Of a stretch of DNA of 64,000 bases, positions 41,278 through 51,390 are shown piece by piece. The stretch spans positions 9,849 to 73,848 of the forward strand of contig JANRKU010000098.1 in NCBI GenBank assembly GCA_033763335.1, given 5' to 3'. The notes under the pieces were generated by a model. The model ran no database searches, had not been told where the DNA came from, and saw nothing but the letters and a program-made list of their open reading frames with translations. A program made the position numbers and the translations under genes. The DNA is from GCA-2794515 sp033763335 (lineage in GTDB: Bacteria > Chloroflexota > Anaerolineae > Aggregatilineales > Phototrophicaceae). Numbering within the stretch: position 1 is the first letter of the stretch; every line of letters begins with the position of its first letter.

Positions 41278-42864
41278 ATGAAATTATTATGGATGATAAG
41301 CTGTTTTTTTCTGATGATATTGGTGGGGTGCGAGCCAGAAGAACAACCAGAGATTATTGTGCGCCTCTTGGCAGATGGAACGGAGCGTATTTATCAGAAT
41401 CCAGAACCCATCACTGTAGACCAATTTTTGAGTGAAGTTGGTGTGGAATTAACCGCCCTAGACCGTGTGAACCCAGAGCGATGGACACAAATTTTTGACC
41501 AAATGGTGATTACGGTTGTGCGTGTGAGCGAAAGTGAAAGTTGTGAGGATGAAACACTCGCATTTAGACGACAAACACGCCTTGTAGAAGGATTAGCGCC
41601 CGGTGAAGAGCGTATTGGGCAAGCAGGCGTAAATGGCGTTGAACGGGTTTGTTATCGTGTCACCGTAGAAAATGGGATTGCCAAAGACCGTATCGAAATT
41701 AGCCGTGTGGCGGTGCAATCACCCCAAGATGAAATTATTTTTGTAGGACCCACCACCGAATTAGAGCCTGTTTCTATTATCGGCACATTGGCATATATCA
41801 GCAACAACAATGCGTGGATTATGCGCGGTAGTAGCACACGCAAACGCCCCCTCACGACCACATCCGACTTAGATAGTCGCGTTTTTAGCCTCACTGCCGA
41901 TGGAAAAAGCCTGCTCATTGCCCGCAGAGCCACTGATGATGAAAATTCATTTAACCAATTATGGCTTATACCTGATACGATTGCCAATACACCCGATGTC
42001 TTACCCCTCATCCCGCGTGATGTCCGTCATGCCGATTGGGTTGTGGGGACAAATGACCAGATTAGTTATTCCACCGCAGAACCACAAGCCTCACCACCTG
42101 GGTGGCGTGCTTTTAATGATTTGTGGTTGATGGTTATTAACCCCTCCACAGGTGAGCAAATTCGTGTGGAAGAAATTATCACAGCCAATTCTGGCGGATT
42201 ATATGGTTGGTGGGGAACAGAATATAAATGGTCGCCAGATGGTACAAAATTGGCATGGATTCGTGCGGATTCGGTGGGATTGGTAGATTTTGAAAATAAG
42301 CAAATCGGCACACCGCTTGCCACCTTCGCGGTTCTCAATCCATTGGGAGATTGGTCGTGGCGCACGACTGTATCATGGTCATGGGATAGTCGGTTGCTCC
42401 TGACGACTGTTCATGGATTACCCGTTGGCAATGAATTGCCAGAGACAAGCCCTGTATTCAATATCGCGGTTTTATCTACCGATGGTGCTTATGCGGCAGA
42501 TATAATCCCGCGTGCAGGGGTATGGTCTACACCACGTTTTTCGCCACAAGTGAATAGTGATGTCGAATTTCCACAAGGCTATATTGCCTATTTGCAAGCG
42601 CGTCAGTGGGAAGAGAGCATTAGTGGTGAATATGATTTGGTTATTGCCGATAGAGATGGTAGCAATGCCCGCATATTATTTCCACCAGAAGGACAAGCAG
42701 GCTTAACTGCACAACAATTTGCACAAGACTTTACATGGAGTCCAGATGGTCAACAGATTGCACTCATCTATTTGGGTAATCTATGGCTCATAGACATCAA
42801 AACTGGCGCACAATATCAACTCACACAAGATGGGAGTGCTTCTAAGCCTGTATGGTCTCAATGA
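41278..42864 (+). CDS. Lipoprotein with DUF348-like, G5 and TolB/WD40-like propeller regions
   Basis: Signal peptide with lipobox LVGC and lipidated Cys18. Residues about 24-85 resemble the DUF348 repeat of YabE-type proteins (LLADGTERIYQNPEPITVDQ). Residues about 85-160 match a G5 domain (RQTRLVEGLAPGEERIGQAG, VERVCYRVTVENG). From about 170 to the end, propeller-like repeats of TolB type occur (YKWSPDGTKLAWIR, FTWSPDGQQIALIY). G5 domains bind cell-wall sugars, so this is probably a wall-associated protein. The TGA stop overlaps the next ATG (ATGA), tying it to the GH-like/ligase fusion. Confidence 0.8.
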   Translation: MKLLWMISCFFLMILVGCEPEEQPEIIVRLLADGTERIYQNPEPITVDQFLSEVGVELTALDRVNPERWTQIFDQMVITVVRVSESESCEDETLAFRRQTRLVEGLAPGEERIGQAGVNGVERVCYRVTVENGIAKDRIEISRVAVQSPQDEIIFVGPTTELEPVSIIGTLAYISNNNAWIMRGSSTRKRPLTTTSDLDSRVFSLTADGKSLLIARRATDDENSFNQLWLIPDTIANTPDVLPLIPRDVRHADWVVGTNDQISYSTAEPQASPPGWRAFNDLWLMVINPSTGEQIRVEEIITANSGGLYGWWGTEYKWSPDGTKLAWIRADSVGLVDFENKQIGTPLATFAVLNPLGDWSWRTTVSWSWDSRLLLTTVHGLPVGNELPETSPVFNIAVLSTDGAYAADIIPRAGVWSTPRFSPQVNSDVEFPQGYIAYLQARQWEESISGEYDLVIADRDGSNARILFPPEGQAGLTAQQFAQDFTWSPDGQQIALIYLGNLWLIDIKTGAQYQLTQDGSASKPVWSQ

Positions 42865-45800
42865 TACGAAAATATGTGATGCTTGTGTTTGCACTATCGG
42901 CGCTTATTGGCTCATTGGTCGCCATATTTGCCACTCAAACAGAACGCGATTTTATGTTGCGTGGCTATACAAATGCCACACAAGACCAAAATTTGCCCTA
43001 TCGGATGCCACTTTTGGGTGTGAATGCAGAACTCACGCAATATACACCCGATGAATTACGCTATCAGCTCAATTTGATGCAAGAGGCGCATATGTATTGG
43101 GTACGCCAATTGGTGCGCTGGGATAGCATAGAAACAACTCAGGGAGACTATGATTGGGCGACATGGGATGCAATTTTAGGCGTATTTGCCGAATTCCCCC
43201 AACTGGAATTGGTGGCGGTCATCGTAGATGCACCCCAATGGGCAACGAGTCATCCATTTGACCCGACATCACAACGAACAGCCCCACCCGATGACCCACA
43301 AACCTATGCCGATTTTATTGGCGCGTTTGCAGAGCGTTATGGCGATACTGTAGATTATTATCAGGTTTGGGATGAGCCAAATATCACGCTTGGTTGGGGC
43401 AATTTGCCACCCAATGTGACACACTATGTTGCGATGCTCCAAAAGGCGTATCAAGCCATTCACGCCAATGACCCCTCTGCCCAAGTCATTGGTGCGGGAC
43501 TCGCGCCAACCATTGAGATTGGGTATGACAATTACAACGAATTTGATTTTATGCGCGACTTATATGCCAACGGCGCACAAGAGTATGCCGATGCGTGGGC
43601 AGGAATGCCCTATGGGTTTGAACATTCACCACAAGACCGCATAGCTGATGTCAATCACCTCAATTTGTCGCGGTTTGTGATGCTCCGCGAAATTATGACC
43701 GACTATGGCGATGCCGATAAACCCCTCTGGGCAAGTGCATGGGGATGGAATGCACTCCCCGCAGATTGGGCAGGAAATCCATCTATTTGGCGGGATGTGA
43801 GCCAACAAGACCAAATAACCTATACACTAAATGCCCTCGCGCGTGCAGAACGTGAATGGACATGGCTTGGGGGCATGATTTTATATCACTGGCAACCCGA
43901 TGCCCCATTTGATGACCCGCGATGGGGATTTTCTGTGATGGGTCAAAATGACCAGCCAACACCCTTTTATGAGGCGCTCAAAAATCGTCCTATAAGCGAA
44001 TTTGCGACAGACGGTATTTATCCTGCACAAAATCCGTTTGCGACCTATAGCGGGGCTTGGACATTCACAGGATTAGGCGCAGATATTGGTTGGGTACAAG
44101 ATAGTGCATTAGAATTTGTTTTTGAGGGGCGCGATATTGCCCTCATCACCCGTGAGGCAGAGTCTATCGCCCATTTTTATGTCACCATAGACAATCTTCC
44201 TGCCAATGGATTGCCACAGGATATGGCAGGCAATAGTTATTTAACCCTGCGGAGCGCCACATTAGACCCCACCATCACGATTCATAGCCTTGCAACAGGG
44301 TTAACGGATGGAAAACACACTTTACGGCTGATAGCAGACGAACTTGTCCCAGATGAACTTACACAACGGTATCCATTGATCGGATTTGCTGTGGGCAGTG
44401 GTGATTTGCGTGCGCCCTATGACAGGCAAATTGCCTTTGGTTGGATAAGTGCTTTTTTGTCGTTTATCGCTGCGATTGTCACCATCCGCGCCGTGAATAT
44501 CGGCTGGCTATGGAGTGCTATCCGTATTGCATGGTTGCGTCTCAATGATATGACCCAGTTGATTATCGGTGCTGGCGCGTCGGTGGCATTGCTCCTAGCA
44601 ATGTTTTTGGCGTGGAATTCTGGAATTCCTGCTATTTTTAAGCGGGATAGTGTGCAATTGGGGTTATCTATTGTCACAGCTGGCATTATTTATCTCAATC
44701 CAAGCCTCATTTTAACTGCCATCGCCATTATCGCCCTTTTCATCCTGATTTATCATCGGCTCGAATTGGGTGTGTTGCTGGCTGTGTTTTGGTCGCCATT
44801 CTTTTTATTCCCAGTCGAGTTATATCGCTTTTCGTTTCCTGTGGCAGAAGTAATTTTACTCATCACCGCATCCGCATTGGTGCTACGCGGATTTGTGCGA
44901 TTCGCAGAAGATGCACAAACATTACCAAAAGCGATGCGCCGATGGACATGGCATAAAAATCTCACAATGCTAGATATGCTGATGATTTTGTGGTTGATAT
45001 TGGGTGTTTTTGGGGTGTTGATTGCGACATATCGCGCACCTGCCATTACCGATTTTCGCACGATGTTTATTGAGCCATTTTTGTTGTATATCGCTATTCG
45101 TGTGATGAGCCAAGACAAAAAATCGCTCATTCGCCTCATGGACGCTTTGGTATTGGCGGGAGTCGCTGTATCGGTGATTGGACTGGTGATGTGGATTGGC
45201 GGACAGGCGATTATCACCGCCGAAGATGGTGTAAGCCGATTAGCCAGCGTATATGGCTCACCTAACAATGTCGGTCTCATTTTGGGACGGTGTATTCCAT
45301 TTGCATTGGCATGGATACTCATTAATCCCGATAAAACCCGCCGTTGGGTGGGCATTGGCGGATTTTTGGTGATGAGCATTGCGGTTGTCCTAACACAGAG
45401 CGCAGGGGCATTGTTTATCGGTGTGCCTGTGGGGATTATCACCGTTATCACGTTGAGTCTACGCAAAAAGGCAATCATACCCCTTATAGGTGTGCTTATT
45501 GTGGTGATAGCAGGCGCGGTTATCGCTTCACAATCGCCTCGTTTTGAGCGTTTGGTAGATATGAGCAGTGGCACAAATTTTTATCGGCTACGGGCATGGC
45601 AAAGCGCCATCAATATCATTCAAGATAAACCCATCACAGGAATTGGATTAGACCAATATCTTTATTATTTTAGAGATGGCTATATGCTCCCCGATGCGTG
45701 GCAAGAGCCGAATTTATCGCACCCGCATAACATCGTTTTTGATTCTTGGTTACGGCTTGGCATCTTTGGCGTGATATGGTTATTGGTATTCGTTTGGATA

Positions 45801-46031
45801 TGGGCAAAAACGGCGTGGCGGGGTTATAAAGCACATTTTGAAGTACAAAACAGACTCATGCTTGCTCTTATTATCGGTGTGATGGGAAGCATGACCAATT
45901 TATTGGCGCATGGGCTAGTAGATAATAGCCTCTATGTTGTGGATTTGGTGATTGTGTTTGTGGTCTTGGTCGGCATAACATCCGCTTTGCAACCGCAAAA
46001 ATCATCATCTCTATCATCCATAGAGGGTTAA
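42861..46031 (+). CDS. Fusion of a glycoside-hydrolase-like domain with an O-antigen ligase/polymerase-type membrane domain
   Basis: One chain of 1056 residues. After a signal-anchor helix (about 5-25), residues about 45-380 resemble a clan-A TIM-barrel glycoside hydrolase (GH39/GH5-like). The acid/base position is kept as Glu172 in VWDEPN, but the strand-7 site, usually W-x-E-x-GW, reads LWASAWGW with Ala293, so the nucleophile seems lost. Residues about 390-510 look like a beta-sandwich. From about 520 there are about a dozen membrane helices with an O-antigen-ligase region (SVYGSPNNVGLILGR, LSHPHNIVFDSWLRLGIFG). The start at 42861 overlaps the upstream stop (ATGA). It probably joins or polymerises surface glycan, with the outer domain binding sugar. 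Confidence 0.82.
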   Translation: MIRKYVMLVFALSALIGSLVAIFATQTERDFMLRGYTNATQDQNLPYRMPLLGVNAELTQYTPDELRYQLNLMQEAHMYWVRQLVRWDSIETTQGDYDWATWDAILGVFAEFPQLELVAVIVDAPQWATSHPFDPTSQRTAPPDDPQTYADFIGAFAERYGDTVDYYQVWDEPNITLGWGNLPPNVTHYVAMLQKAYQAIHANDPSAQVIGAGLAPTIEIGYDNYNEFDFMRDLYANGAQEYADAWAGMPYGFEHSPQDRIADVNHLNLSRFVMLREIMTDYGDADKPLWASAWGWNALPADWAGNPSIWRDVSQQDQITYTLNALARAEREWTWLGGMILYHWQPDAPFDDPRWGFSVMGQNDQPTPFYEALKNRPISEFATDGIYPAQNPFATYSGAWTFTGLGADIGWVQDSALEFVFEGRDIALITREAESIAHFYVTIDNLPANGLPQDMAGNSYLTLRSATLDPTITIHSLATGLTDGKHTLRLIADELVPDELTQRYPLIGFAVGSGDLRAPYDRQIAFGWISAFLSFIAAIVTIRAVNIGWLWSAIRIAWLRLNDMTQLIIGAGASVALLLAMFLAWNSGIPAIFKRDSVQLGLSIVTAGIIYLNPSLILTAIAIIALFILIYHRLELGVLLAVFWSPFFLFPVELYRFSFPVAEVILLITASALVLRGFVRFAEDAQTLPKAMRRWTWHKNLTMLDMLMILWLILGVFGVLIATYRAPAITDFRTMFIEPFLLYIAIRVMSQDKKSLIRLMDALVLAGVAVSVIGLVMWIGGQAIITAEDGVSRLASVYGSPNNVGLILGRCIPFALAWILINPDKTRRWVGIGGFLVMSIAVVLTQSAGALFIGVPVGIITVITLSLRKKAIIPLIGVLIVVIAGAVIASQSPRFERLVDMSSGTNFYRLRAWQSAINIIQDKPITGIGLDQYLYYFRDGYMLPDAWQEPNLSHPHNIVFDSWLRLGIFGVIWLLVFVWIWAKTAWRGYKAHFEVQNRLMLALIIGVMGSMTNLLAHGLVDNSLYVVDLVIVFVVLVGITSALQPQKSSSLSSIEG

Positions 46032-46073
46032 TGGTAAACTTTTGAGGCATTTTTGAACACATGGAGGTGTACA

Positions 46074-47006
46074 TTGCGCGTTGTTATTGCTGGTGGCTCT
46101 GGTTTTGTGGGGTCTCATTTATGTGAACGATTTTTAAGCGAAGGCGCAGAAGTCATCGCGGTAGATAACCTGATTACGGGCAGTTTTGATAATATCAAAC
46201 ATCTACAAACCAACCCGCGTTTTAGTTTTATCAACCAAAATATTAGCCGTCCATTCACCATTGATGGCGCTGTAGATGCGGTACTTAATTTTGCATCGCC
46301 CGCCAGTCCACCAGATTATCTTAAATATCCCATTGAAACGCTCGAAGTTGGGTCATTGGGAACTCAGAACACCCTAAAATTGGCACATGAAAAAAATGCC
46401 CGTTATTTATTAGCATCCACATCAGAAGTGTATGGCGACCCCTTGGTGCATCCCCAAACCGAAGATTATTTGGGCAATGTAGATTCTATCGGTCCGCGCA
46501 GTGTCTATGACGAAGCAAAACGCTATGCCGAAGCCATCACCATGGCATATCATCGCACTTATGGCGTAAAAACACGTATTGTACGGATTTTTAATACCTA
46601 TGGTCCCAGAATGCGCTTGGATGATGGACGTGTCGTCCCCAATTTTATCGCACAAGCCTTACGGGGTGAGCCATTAACTGTTTATGGCGATGGTCAACAA
46701 ACCCGTAGTTTTCAATATGTGGATGACCTCATTGAGGGTGTGCGACGCTTGCTGGATTCCGATTTTGTAGAACCCGTCAATATTGGCAATCCCAACGAAA
46801 TGACCATTTTGCAATTTGCAGAGATGGTCGCAGAAATTGTCGGCAAAACAGCGACTATCGAATTTCATGATGCGCGTATCAAAGGCGACCCACAAACCCG
46901 CCGTCCAGAGATTAGCCGTGCCAAAGCCATCCTCAATTGGGAGCCAAAAGTGCCATTGGCAGATGGACTCGCCAAGACGATTGCTTATTATCGGAATGTT
47001 GTATGA
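46074..47006 (+). CDS. UDP-glucuronate decarboxylase (UDP-xylose synthase)-like NAD-dependent epimerase
   Basis: Short-chain dehydrogenase-type sugar nucleotide enzyme. The NAD-binding GGSGFVGSHLCERF begins near residue 7. LASTSEVYGDP leads to the catalytic Tyr-x3-Lys in YDEAKRYAEA. The RIFNTYGPRMRLDDGRVVPN block is typical of the UDP-glucuronate decarboxylase (UXS) branch, so it should make UDP-xylose. TTG at 46074 is chosen as start, with GGAGG six bases upstream; an in-frame TTG at 46053 lacks one. Its stop overlaps the next start (ATGA). It suggests xylose in the glycan built by this cluster. Confidence 0.88.
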   Translation: MRVVIAGGSGFVGSHLCERFLSEGAEVIAVDNLITGSFDNIKHLQTNPRFSFINQNISRPFTIDGAVDAVLNFASPASPPDYLKYPIETLEVGSLGTQNTLKLAHEKNARYLLASTSEVYGDPLVHPQTEDYLGNVDSIGPRSVYDEAKRYAEAITMAYHRTYGVKTRIVRIFNTYGPRMRLDDGRVVPNFIAQALRGEPLTVYGDGQQTRSFQYVDDLIEGVRRLLDSDFVEPVNIGNPNEMTILQFAEMVAEIVGKTATIEFHDARIKGDPQTRRPEISRAKAILNWEPKVPLADGLAKTIAYYRNVV

Positions 47007-48490
47007 ACACCGTTTTGAAATTAAACAGACAAAATTCCTTCTGGCAACTTATCATTATTGGCATTGCGTTGATAATTGGTGCTGGTATCGCAGTATTGCC
47101 ACTCAATCTATCAGCATTGGTGATAGTCATGGGTGCTGTGGGGATTTTGTCTGTTATCACGCCTTTTTCTGCATTGGCATTGGTGCTTATCGTTGCGCCA
47201 TTGCGAACCCTCATCCAAACAGAGTCGCAAATCAATTTGCCATTGGATGTCGGTCAAATGGCGGTCATTTTTTTCATCGGTGCTTGGGGTGTTCATCAAA
47301 TTGTCCAAAAAAATCGCCTATGGCGGTTTACTTATACACCCCTTTATATGCCGATAGCGATATTTTTTGTCATAACGGGTTTGGGGATATTTCATGCCAC
47401 ATCAATTGGCGCATGGTTGAATGAATGGCTCAAATGGGCGCTTATTTTGGTGTTGATATATATCATAGTGGCTTCGTGCCGATACAATCGGCGTTGGGAG
47501 TGGGCGCTCTTTGCCCTTATTAGTGCAGGTCTGGGACAAGCTATTGTCGGTTTATATACCTTTGTGGGAGGCAGTGGCGCAGACCACTTGCGAATTTTTC
47601 CAGATAGGGGGTTATTTCGTGCATTTGGGACGTTTGGGCAACCTAACCCCTTTGGCGGATTTATGGGGATTTTAGCCCCTCTAGCGTTGATGGCGATGGT
47701 TGGTTATGGCACCCTCGCATGGACATTATGGCGCAAAAATATCGAGCAAGCACGGCTTACCCTGCTCGCTTGTGGTTTTTATGCGCTTGCCACTGCCCTT
47801 ATGAGCATCGCCCTGATTGCCTCATGGAGTCGTGGTGCATGGCTTGGCTTTGGCGTGGCATTATTGGTGCTGATTGTGGCGTTTCCGCGCAAATTATGGC
47901 AAGGAATGGCATTATTAGGCGTGGTTATAGTAGTCGGCGGTATTTTATGGGCGAGTGGCAGATTGCCCTCCTCACTCACAGACCGCGTTGCCAGCGCCAC
48001 CCAAGAATTATTTGTCCTCACCGATGTGCGTGGTGTGGATATTAACCCCGATAACTATGCGGTTATCGAAAGACTTGCCCATTGGCAGGCGGCGCTCAAT
48101 ATGTCGCGCCAAAATACATGGCTAGGGGTTGGATTTGGCAATTACGATGCTACTTATGAGGCGTATCGGCTTATTAACTGGAAATTTTCACTAGGTCATG
48201 CCCATAATTACTACTTGAATGTTTTGGCAGAGACTGGCATTATTGGTCTTGTTGCCTATATAGGGGTATTTGTTAGTTTGGTCGTGATAACATGGCAAAC
48301 ACGCCGTCATCCAGATCAATTAGCAAGAACCATCGCCATCGGATTGTTAGGGAGTTGGGCATATCTCGCCACACATAGCATGACCGATAACCTCTATGTC
48401 AACAATGTTTTTATTCATTTTGGTGTTATGATAGGCATACTCGCAGTCATCAATCATCCTCTTATTCGTGTGAAAGTGATAACCCCTTGA
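47003..48490 (+). CDS. O-antigen ligase-family membrane protein
   Basis: Polytopic membrane protein of 495 residues with about 11-12 helices and the Wzy/WaaL-type large outer loop. Conserved blocks are GTFGQPNPFGGFMGILAPLA (about 210) and GHAHNYYLNVLAETGIIGL (about 396), with the His typical of the family. It probably polymerises or transfers surface polysaccharide. The ATG at 47003 overlaps the upstream TGA; an ATG at 46937 in the same frame lies inside the UXS gene and is rejected. It is the second ligase-type gene within 5 kb. Confidence 0.88.
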   Translation: MNTVLKLNRQNSFWQLIIIGIALIIGAGIAVLPLNLSALVIVMGAVGILSVITPFSALALVLIVAPLRTLIQTESQINLPLDVGQMAVIFFIGAWGVHQIVQKNRLWRFTYTPLYMPIAIFFVITGLGIFHATSIGAWLNEWLKWALILVLIYIIVASCRYNRRWEWALFALISAGLGQAIVGLYTFVGGSGADHLRIFPDRGLFRAFGTFGQPNPFGGFMGILAPLALMAMVGYGTLAWTLWRKNIEQARLTLLACGFYALATALMSIALIASWSRGAWLGFGVALLVLIVAFPRKLWQGMALLGVVIVVGGILWASGRLPSSLTDRVASATQELFVLTDVRGVDINPDNYAVIERLAHWQAALNMSRQNTWLGVGFGNYDATYEAYRLINWKFSLGHAHNYYLNVLAETGIIGLVAYIGVFVSLVVITWQTRRHPDQLARTIAIGLLGSWAYLATHSMTDNLYVNNVFIHFGVMIGILAVINHPLIRVKVITP

Positions 48491-49086
48491 CCCAACAAAC
48501 GGTAGAAATTATGGATACTCCACAACCAATGAAGTGGGGGTTTCGTAACCCTCTTAACCCTCCTATTCACTATCTGGCTCAACGCTTTGGCGGAAAAAAA
48601 GCAAAAGAACTTGAGCGTTTTCTTAAATTTGCCATCGTCGGCATTTCTGGTGCGGTTATTGATTTTGGCATCCTTATCGTTTTGCAAGCAACCATTTTGC
48701 CACCATCGCATGTTATCAATGTTATCATTGCCACTGTTATTGCTTTTACCTCAGCAGTTGTCAGCAACTTTATTTGGACACGCTACTGGGTCTATCCAGA
48801 ATCAAAAAATACACCTATCCGCAAGCAACTAACCCAATTTGCCACCATTAGTGTTATTGGTGGTGCTGGACGCACGTTGTGGATTGCCGTGATGTATTAT
48901 GAAATTGGGCATCTGGTGATGCCTATGGCATTGCCTGTCATTCAAATTTTCCGCCCCGGATATTCACCATCTGTCACCGCAGAAGAAAAACTTGGCACAA
49001 TCATTGCTCAATTGATAGCGATGGTCGTGGTGATGTTATGGAATTTCTTCGCCAATCGTTATTGGACTTATAGAGACGTAAAATAA
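48487..49086 (+). CDS. GtrA-family membrane protein
   Basis: Small polytopic protein with a GtrA domain from about residue 45: RFLKFAIVGISGAVIDFGIL, then helices at about 77-97, 118-140 and 174-194, ending FFANRYWTYRD, the common GtrA ending. The family is thought to move lipid-linked sugars across the membrane. TTG at 48487 overlaps the upstream stop (TTGA); ATG at 48511 is an equally possible start that removes 8 residues. It is part of the overlapping glycan operon and is followed by a glycosyltransferase. Confidence 0.85.
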   Translation: MTQQTVEIMDTPQPMKWGFRNPLNPPIHYLAQRFGGKKAKELERFLKFAIVGISGAVIDFGILIVLQATILPPSHVINVIIATVIAFTSAVVSNFIWTRYWVYPESKNTPIRKQLTQFATISVIGGAGRTLWIAVMYYEIGHLVMPMALPVIQIFRPGYSPSVTAEEKLGTIIAQLIAMVVVMLWNFFANRYWTYRDVK

Positions 49087-49087
49087 T

Positions 49088-50215
49088 ATGGTCGCCATCG
49101 GCATAGACTATACTCCTGCTTACGAACAAGGGGCTGGCATTGGGCGGTCTGTCCGTGGTTTGGTCTCTGCTTTGGCGACAATAGATAACATAACCGATTA
49201 TCGGTTATTTGTTGCTGGCGCAAGCCGTACAAAATTGCCTTCCATGCTTGCGCCAAATTTTACCTATTACCCCTCACAAATTTCGCCAAAATGGTGGGCG
49301 CGGATATGGCATCGGGCGCAGATACCCTATCATATCGAAAATATACTGGGTAAAATCGCCCTCTATCATGCTACCGATTTTGTTTTGCCCCCCATCCATA
49401 AAAAAACCAAAAGCCTTGTCACTATTCATGATTTATCATTTGTGCGTGTACCAGAAACAGCCAGCCCATCGCTCAAAAAATATTTAGATGTGGTCGTACC
49501 CCGTTCTATTGCGTGTGCTACACATATTCATGCGGTATCAGAAGCCACACGCCAAGACATCATCACGTTATACAACACCCCTCCAAGCAAAATTTCGGTG
49601 ATATTTAACGCGGTAGAATCGCGTTTTAAGCCCACCAATACTCCCAAAGACCTTTTAGCAAAATATCAGATTCCCGATGTGCCATATATTGTCACTGTAG
49701 GCACTGTTCAACCACGCAAAAATTATAGCCGACTGGTGAAGGCATTGGTTGAGCTACGCAAAAATCATGATGTGCATTTGGTGGTTGCTGGTGGTCGTGG
49801 ATGGCTTGAAGATGAATTTTATACCACCATCCGCGATACCAACATGACGGATTATGTGCATGTCACGGGATTTGTCGCCGATGAAGACCTCCCTGCCCTT
49901 TATAGTGGCGCGATTTGTATGGCATTTCCATCGTTATATGAAGGATTTGGCATCCCTGTTTTAGAAGCGATGGGATGTGGTGTGCCTGTGGTGTCATCGA
50001 ACACCTCATCGTTGCCAGAAGTGGCAGAAGATGCCGCACTTTTGGTAGACCCCTACTCGACTGATGAGATTCATAACGCACTAGAACGGGTCATAACAGA
50101 CCAATCACTGCGAAAAACACTTATTGAATGTGGGCTTATGCAAGCGAAAAAGTTCACATGGGAAAATTCTGCCATGCAATTACAATCACTTTATGTGCAA
50201 TTATTAGAGGGGTAA
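49088..50215 (+). CDS. Glycosyltransferase family 4
   Basis: Complete GT-B glycosyltransferase of 375 residues. The N-terminal domain starts VAIGIDYTPAYEQGAGIGRS. The C-terminal donor domain has TVGTVQPRKNYSRLVKAL, VVAGGRGW and the E-x7-E in EGFGIPVLEAMGCGVPVV. It is similar to mannosyl- or rhamnosyl-transferases of surface polysaccharide clusters; donor and acceptor are unknown. It starts one base after the gtrA-like stop. Confidence 0.9.
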   Translation: MVAIGIDYTPAYEQGAGIGRSVRGLVSALATIDNITDYRLFVAGASRTKLPSMLAPNFTYYPSQISPKWWARIWHRAQIPYHIENILGKIALYHATDFVLPPIHKKTKSLVTIHDLSFVRVPETASPSLKKYLDVVVPRSIACATHIHAVSEATRQDIITLYNTPPSKISVIFNAVESRFKPTNTPKDLLAKYQIPDVPYIVTVGTVQPRKNYSRLVKALVELRKNHDVHLVVAGGRGWLEDEFYTTIRDTNMTDYVHVTGFVADEDLPALYSGAICMAFPSLYEGFGIPVLEAMGCGVPVVSSNTSSLPEVAEDAALLVDPYSTDEIHNALERVITDQSLRKTLIECGLMQAKKFTWENSAMQLQSLYVQLLEG

Positions 50216-50223
50216 AATCTGAT

Positions 50224-51390
50224 ATGACCAGCGATTTTGTGCCAAAAAAGACCTCTGTATTGCTACAATTGCTCCATGATGTTGGCTCAGACCGCATTAT
50301 AGAGATGAAAGCGCCCGATTTGGGGCTTTCAGAAAACCGCCCATATCCCTTTTTAGCGATTGTTGGGCAGGTAGAAATGCGAACAGCCCTTCTCCTCTCG
50401 GTGATAAATCCAGCCATTGGCGGGGTTCTACTCATCGGTCCGCGTGGTATTGCCAAGACAACGGCTGTGCGTAGCCTCACAGGGATTTTGCCCGATGTTG
50501 AGGTGAGTGATTGTGAAGATGGGGCGTTGCCCGAAGATATGAAGAACCCCGATGCTGAATTTTTGTATCCCGATTGCTATGAAAAATTCAAAAAAGATGA
50601 ACCAATATCGCATTATGAACCCGTAAAATTGGTCGAATTACCCCTTAATGCCCGCCTAGAAGATGTTGTTGGTGGTATTAATGAGCGCGTGGCGGTGCAA
50701 CGCAATAGTATCCGCTTGGAACGTGGGATTTTAGCGCGTGCCGATAATAATATCCTCTACATTGATGAGGTCAATCTGCTCGATGACCAAATTGTAGATG
50801 CGATTTTGGATGCCGCTTCACAAGGGAGCTATACGGTCAAACGCGGGGCGATGGTTGGGACGTATCGCTCCAGATTTGTCCTCATCGGCTCTATGAATCC
50901 CGAAGAAGGACGCTTGCGCCCACAGATTTTAGACCGTTTTGGGTTGCGTGTGAATGTTCGCGGACTCACCAGCGTTGAAGAACGCCTAGAGGTATATAAG
51001 CGTGTGCGTGCATACCGCAAAAATCCGTCACAATTCATCAAATTATGGGATGATACCACCCAAGATGCCCTTGCCGATGTGATGACGGCGCGTGAATTAC
51101 TGAAAGAAACAGATGTCAACGATGAAGCCTTACAGATGGGCTTAAAATTGGTGCAATCACTCAAAATTGATTCTACACGGGCAGAATATACCATGTTTGA
51201 AGCCGCCCGCGCTCATGCCGCCGCCGATGGTCGAAAAGTTGCCACAATAGAAGATATTCGGGTGGTCGCACCAATGGCATTGCGTCAACGCCGAAGTGAA
51301 TTTATGGCAAATTTTGTAGATTTACAAGAAGCTGAAGACAAACAAATTACCCAATTATTCGATACATTTTCTGGAACAACATCATCATGA
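50224..51390 (+). CDS. AAA+ ATPase related to magnesium chelatase subunit I (BchI/ChlI)
   Basis: AAA+ ATPase of 388 residues. The P-loop GPRGIAKTT lies at about 72-80, with Ala where many P-loops have Gly, as in other BchI-like proteins. Walker B ILYIDEVNLLDD lies near 178, followed by GSMNPEEGRLRPQILDRFGL. The start at 50224, with GAGGGG upstream, is chosen over in-frame Met codons inside the glycosyltransferase gene. No chelatase D or H subunit, no VWA gene and no bacteriochlorophyll genes are in the window, so magnesium chelation is not supported; a MoxR-like remodelling role is an alternative. The stop overlaps the next start (ATGA). Confidence 0.8.
   Translation: MTSDFVPKKTSVLLQLLHDVGSDRIIEMKAPDLGLSENRPYPFLAIVGQVEMRTALLLSVINPAIGGVLLIGPRGIAKTTAVRSLTGILPDVEVSDCEDGALPEDMKNPDAEFLYPDCYEKFKKDEPISHYEPVKLVELPLNARLEDVVGGINERVAVQRNSIRLERGILARADNNILYIDEVNLLDDQIVDAILDAASQGSYTVKRGAMVGTYRSRFVLIGSMNPEEGRLRPQILDRFGLRVNVRGLTSVEERLEVYKRVRAYRKNPSQFIKLWDDTTQDALADVMTARELLKETDVNDEALQMGLKLVQSLKIDSTRAEYTMFEAARAHAAADGRKVATIEDIRVVAPMALRQRRSEFMANFVDLQEAEDKQITQLFDTFSGTTSS

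Noticed and set aside
44753..45574. Antisense open frame (273 codons) opposite the ligase fusion
   Set aside because: Thr/Ile/Pro/Arg-rich low-complexity translation caused by complementing membrane-helix codons; no start signal.
50273..50277. Loss of the P-loop Gly in the BchI-like ATPase (GPRGIAKT) as evidence of inactivity
   Set aside because: Ala at this position is common in the BchI/ChlI-like group as far as I know, and Lys-Thr is intact.
50224..51390. Bacteriochlorophyll synthesis inferred from a BchI-like ATPase
   Set aside because: No other pigment or chelatase genes are present; BchI-like ATPases occur in many non-phototrophs.
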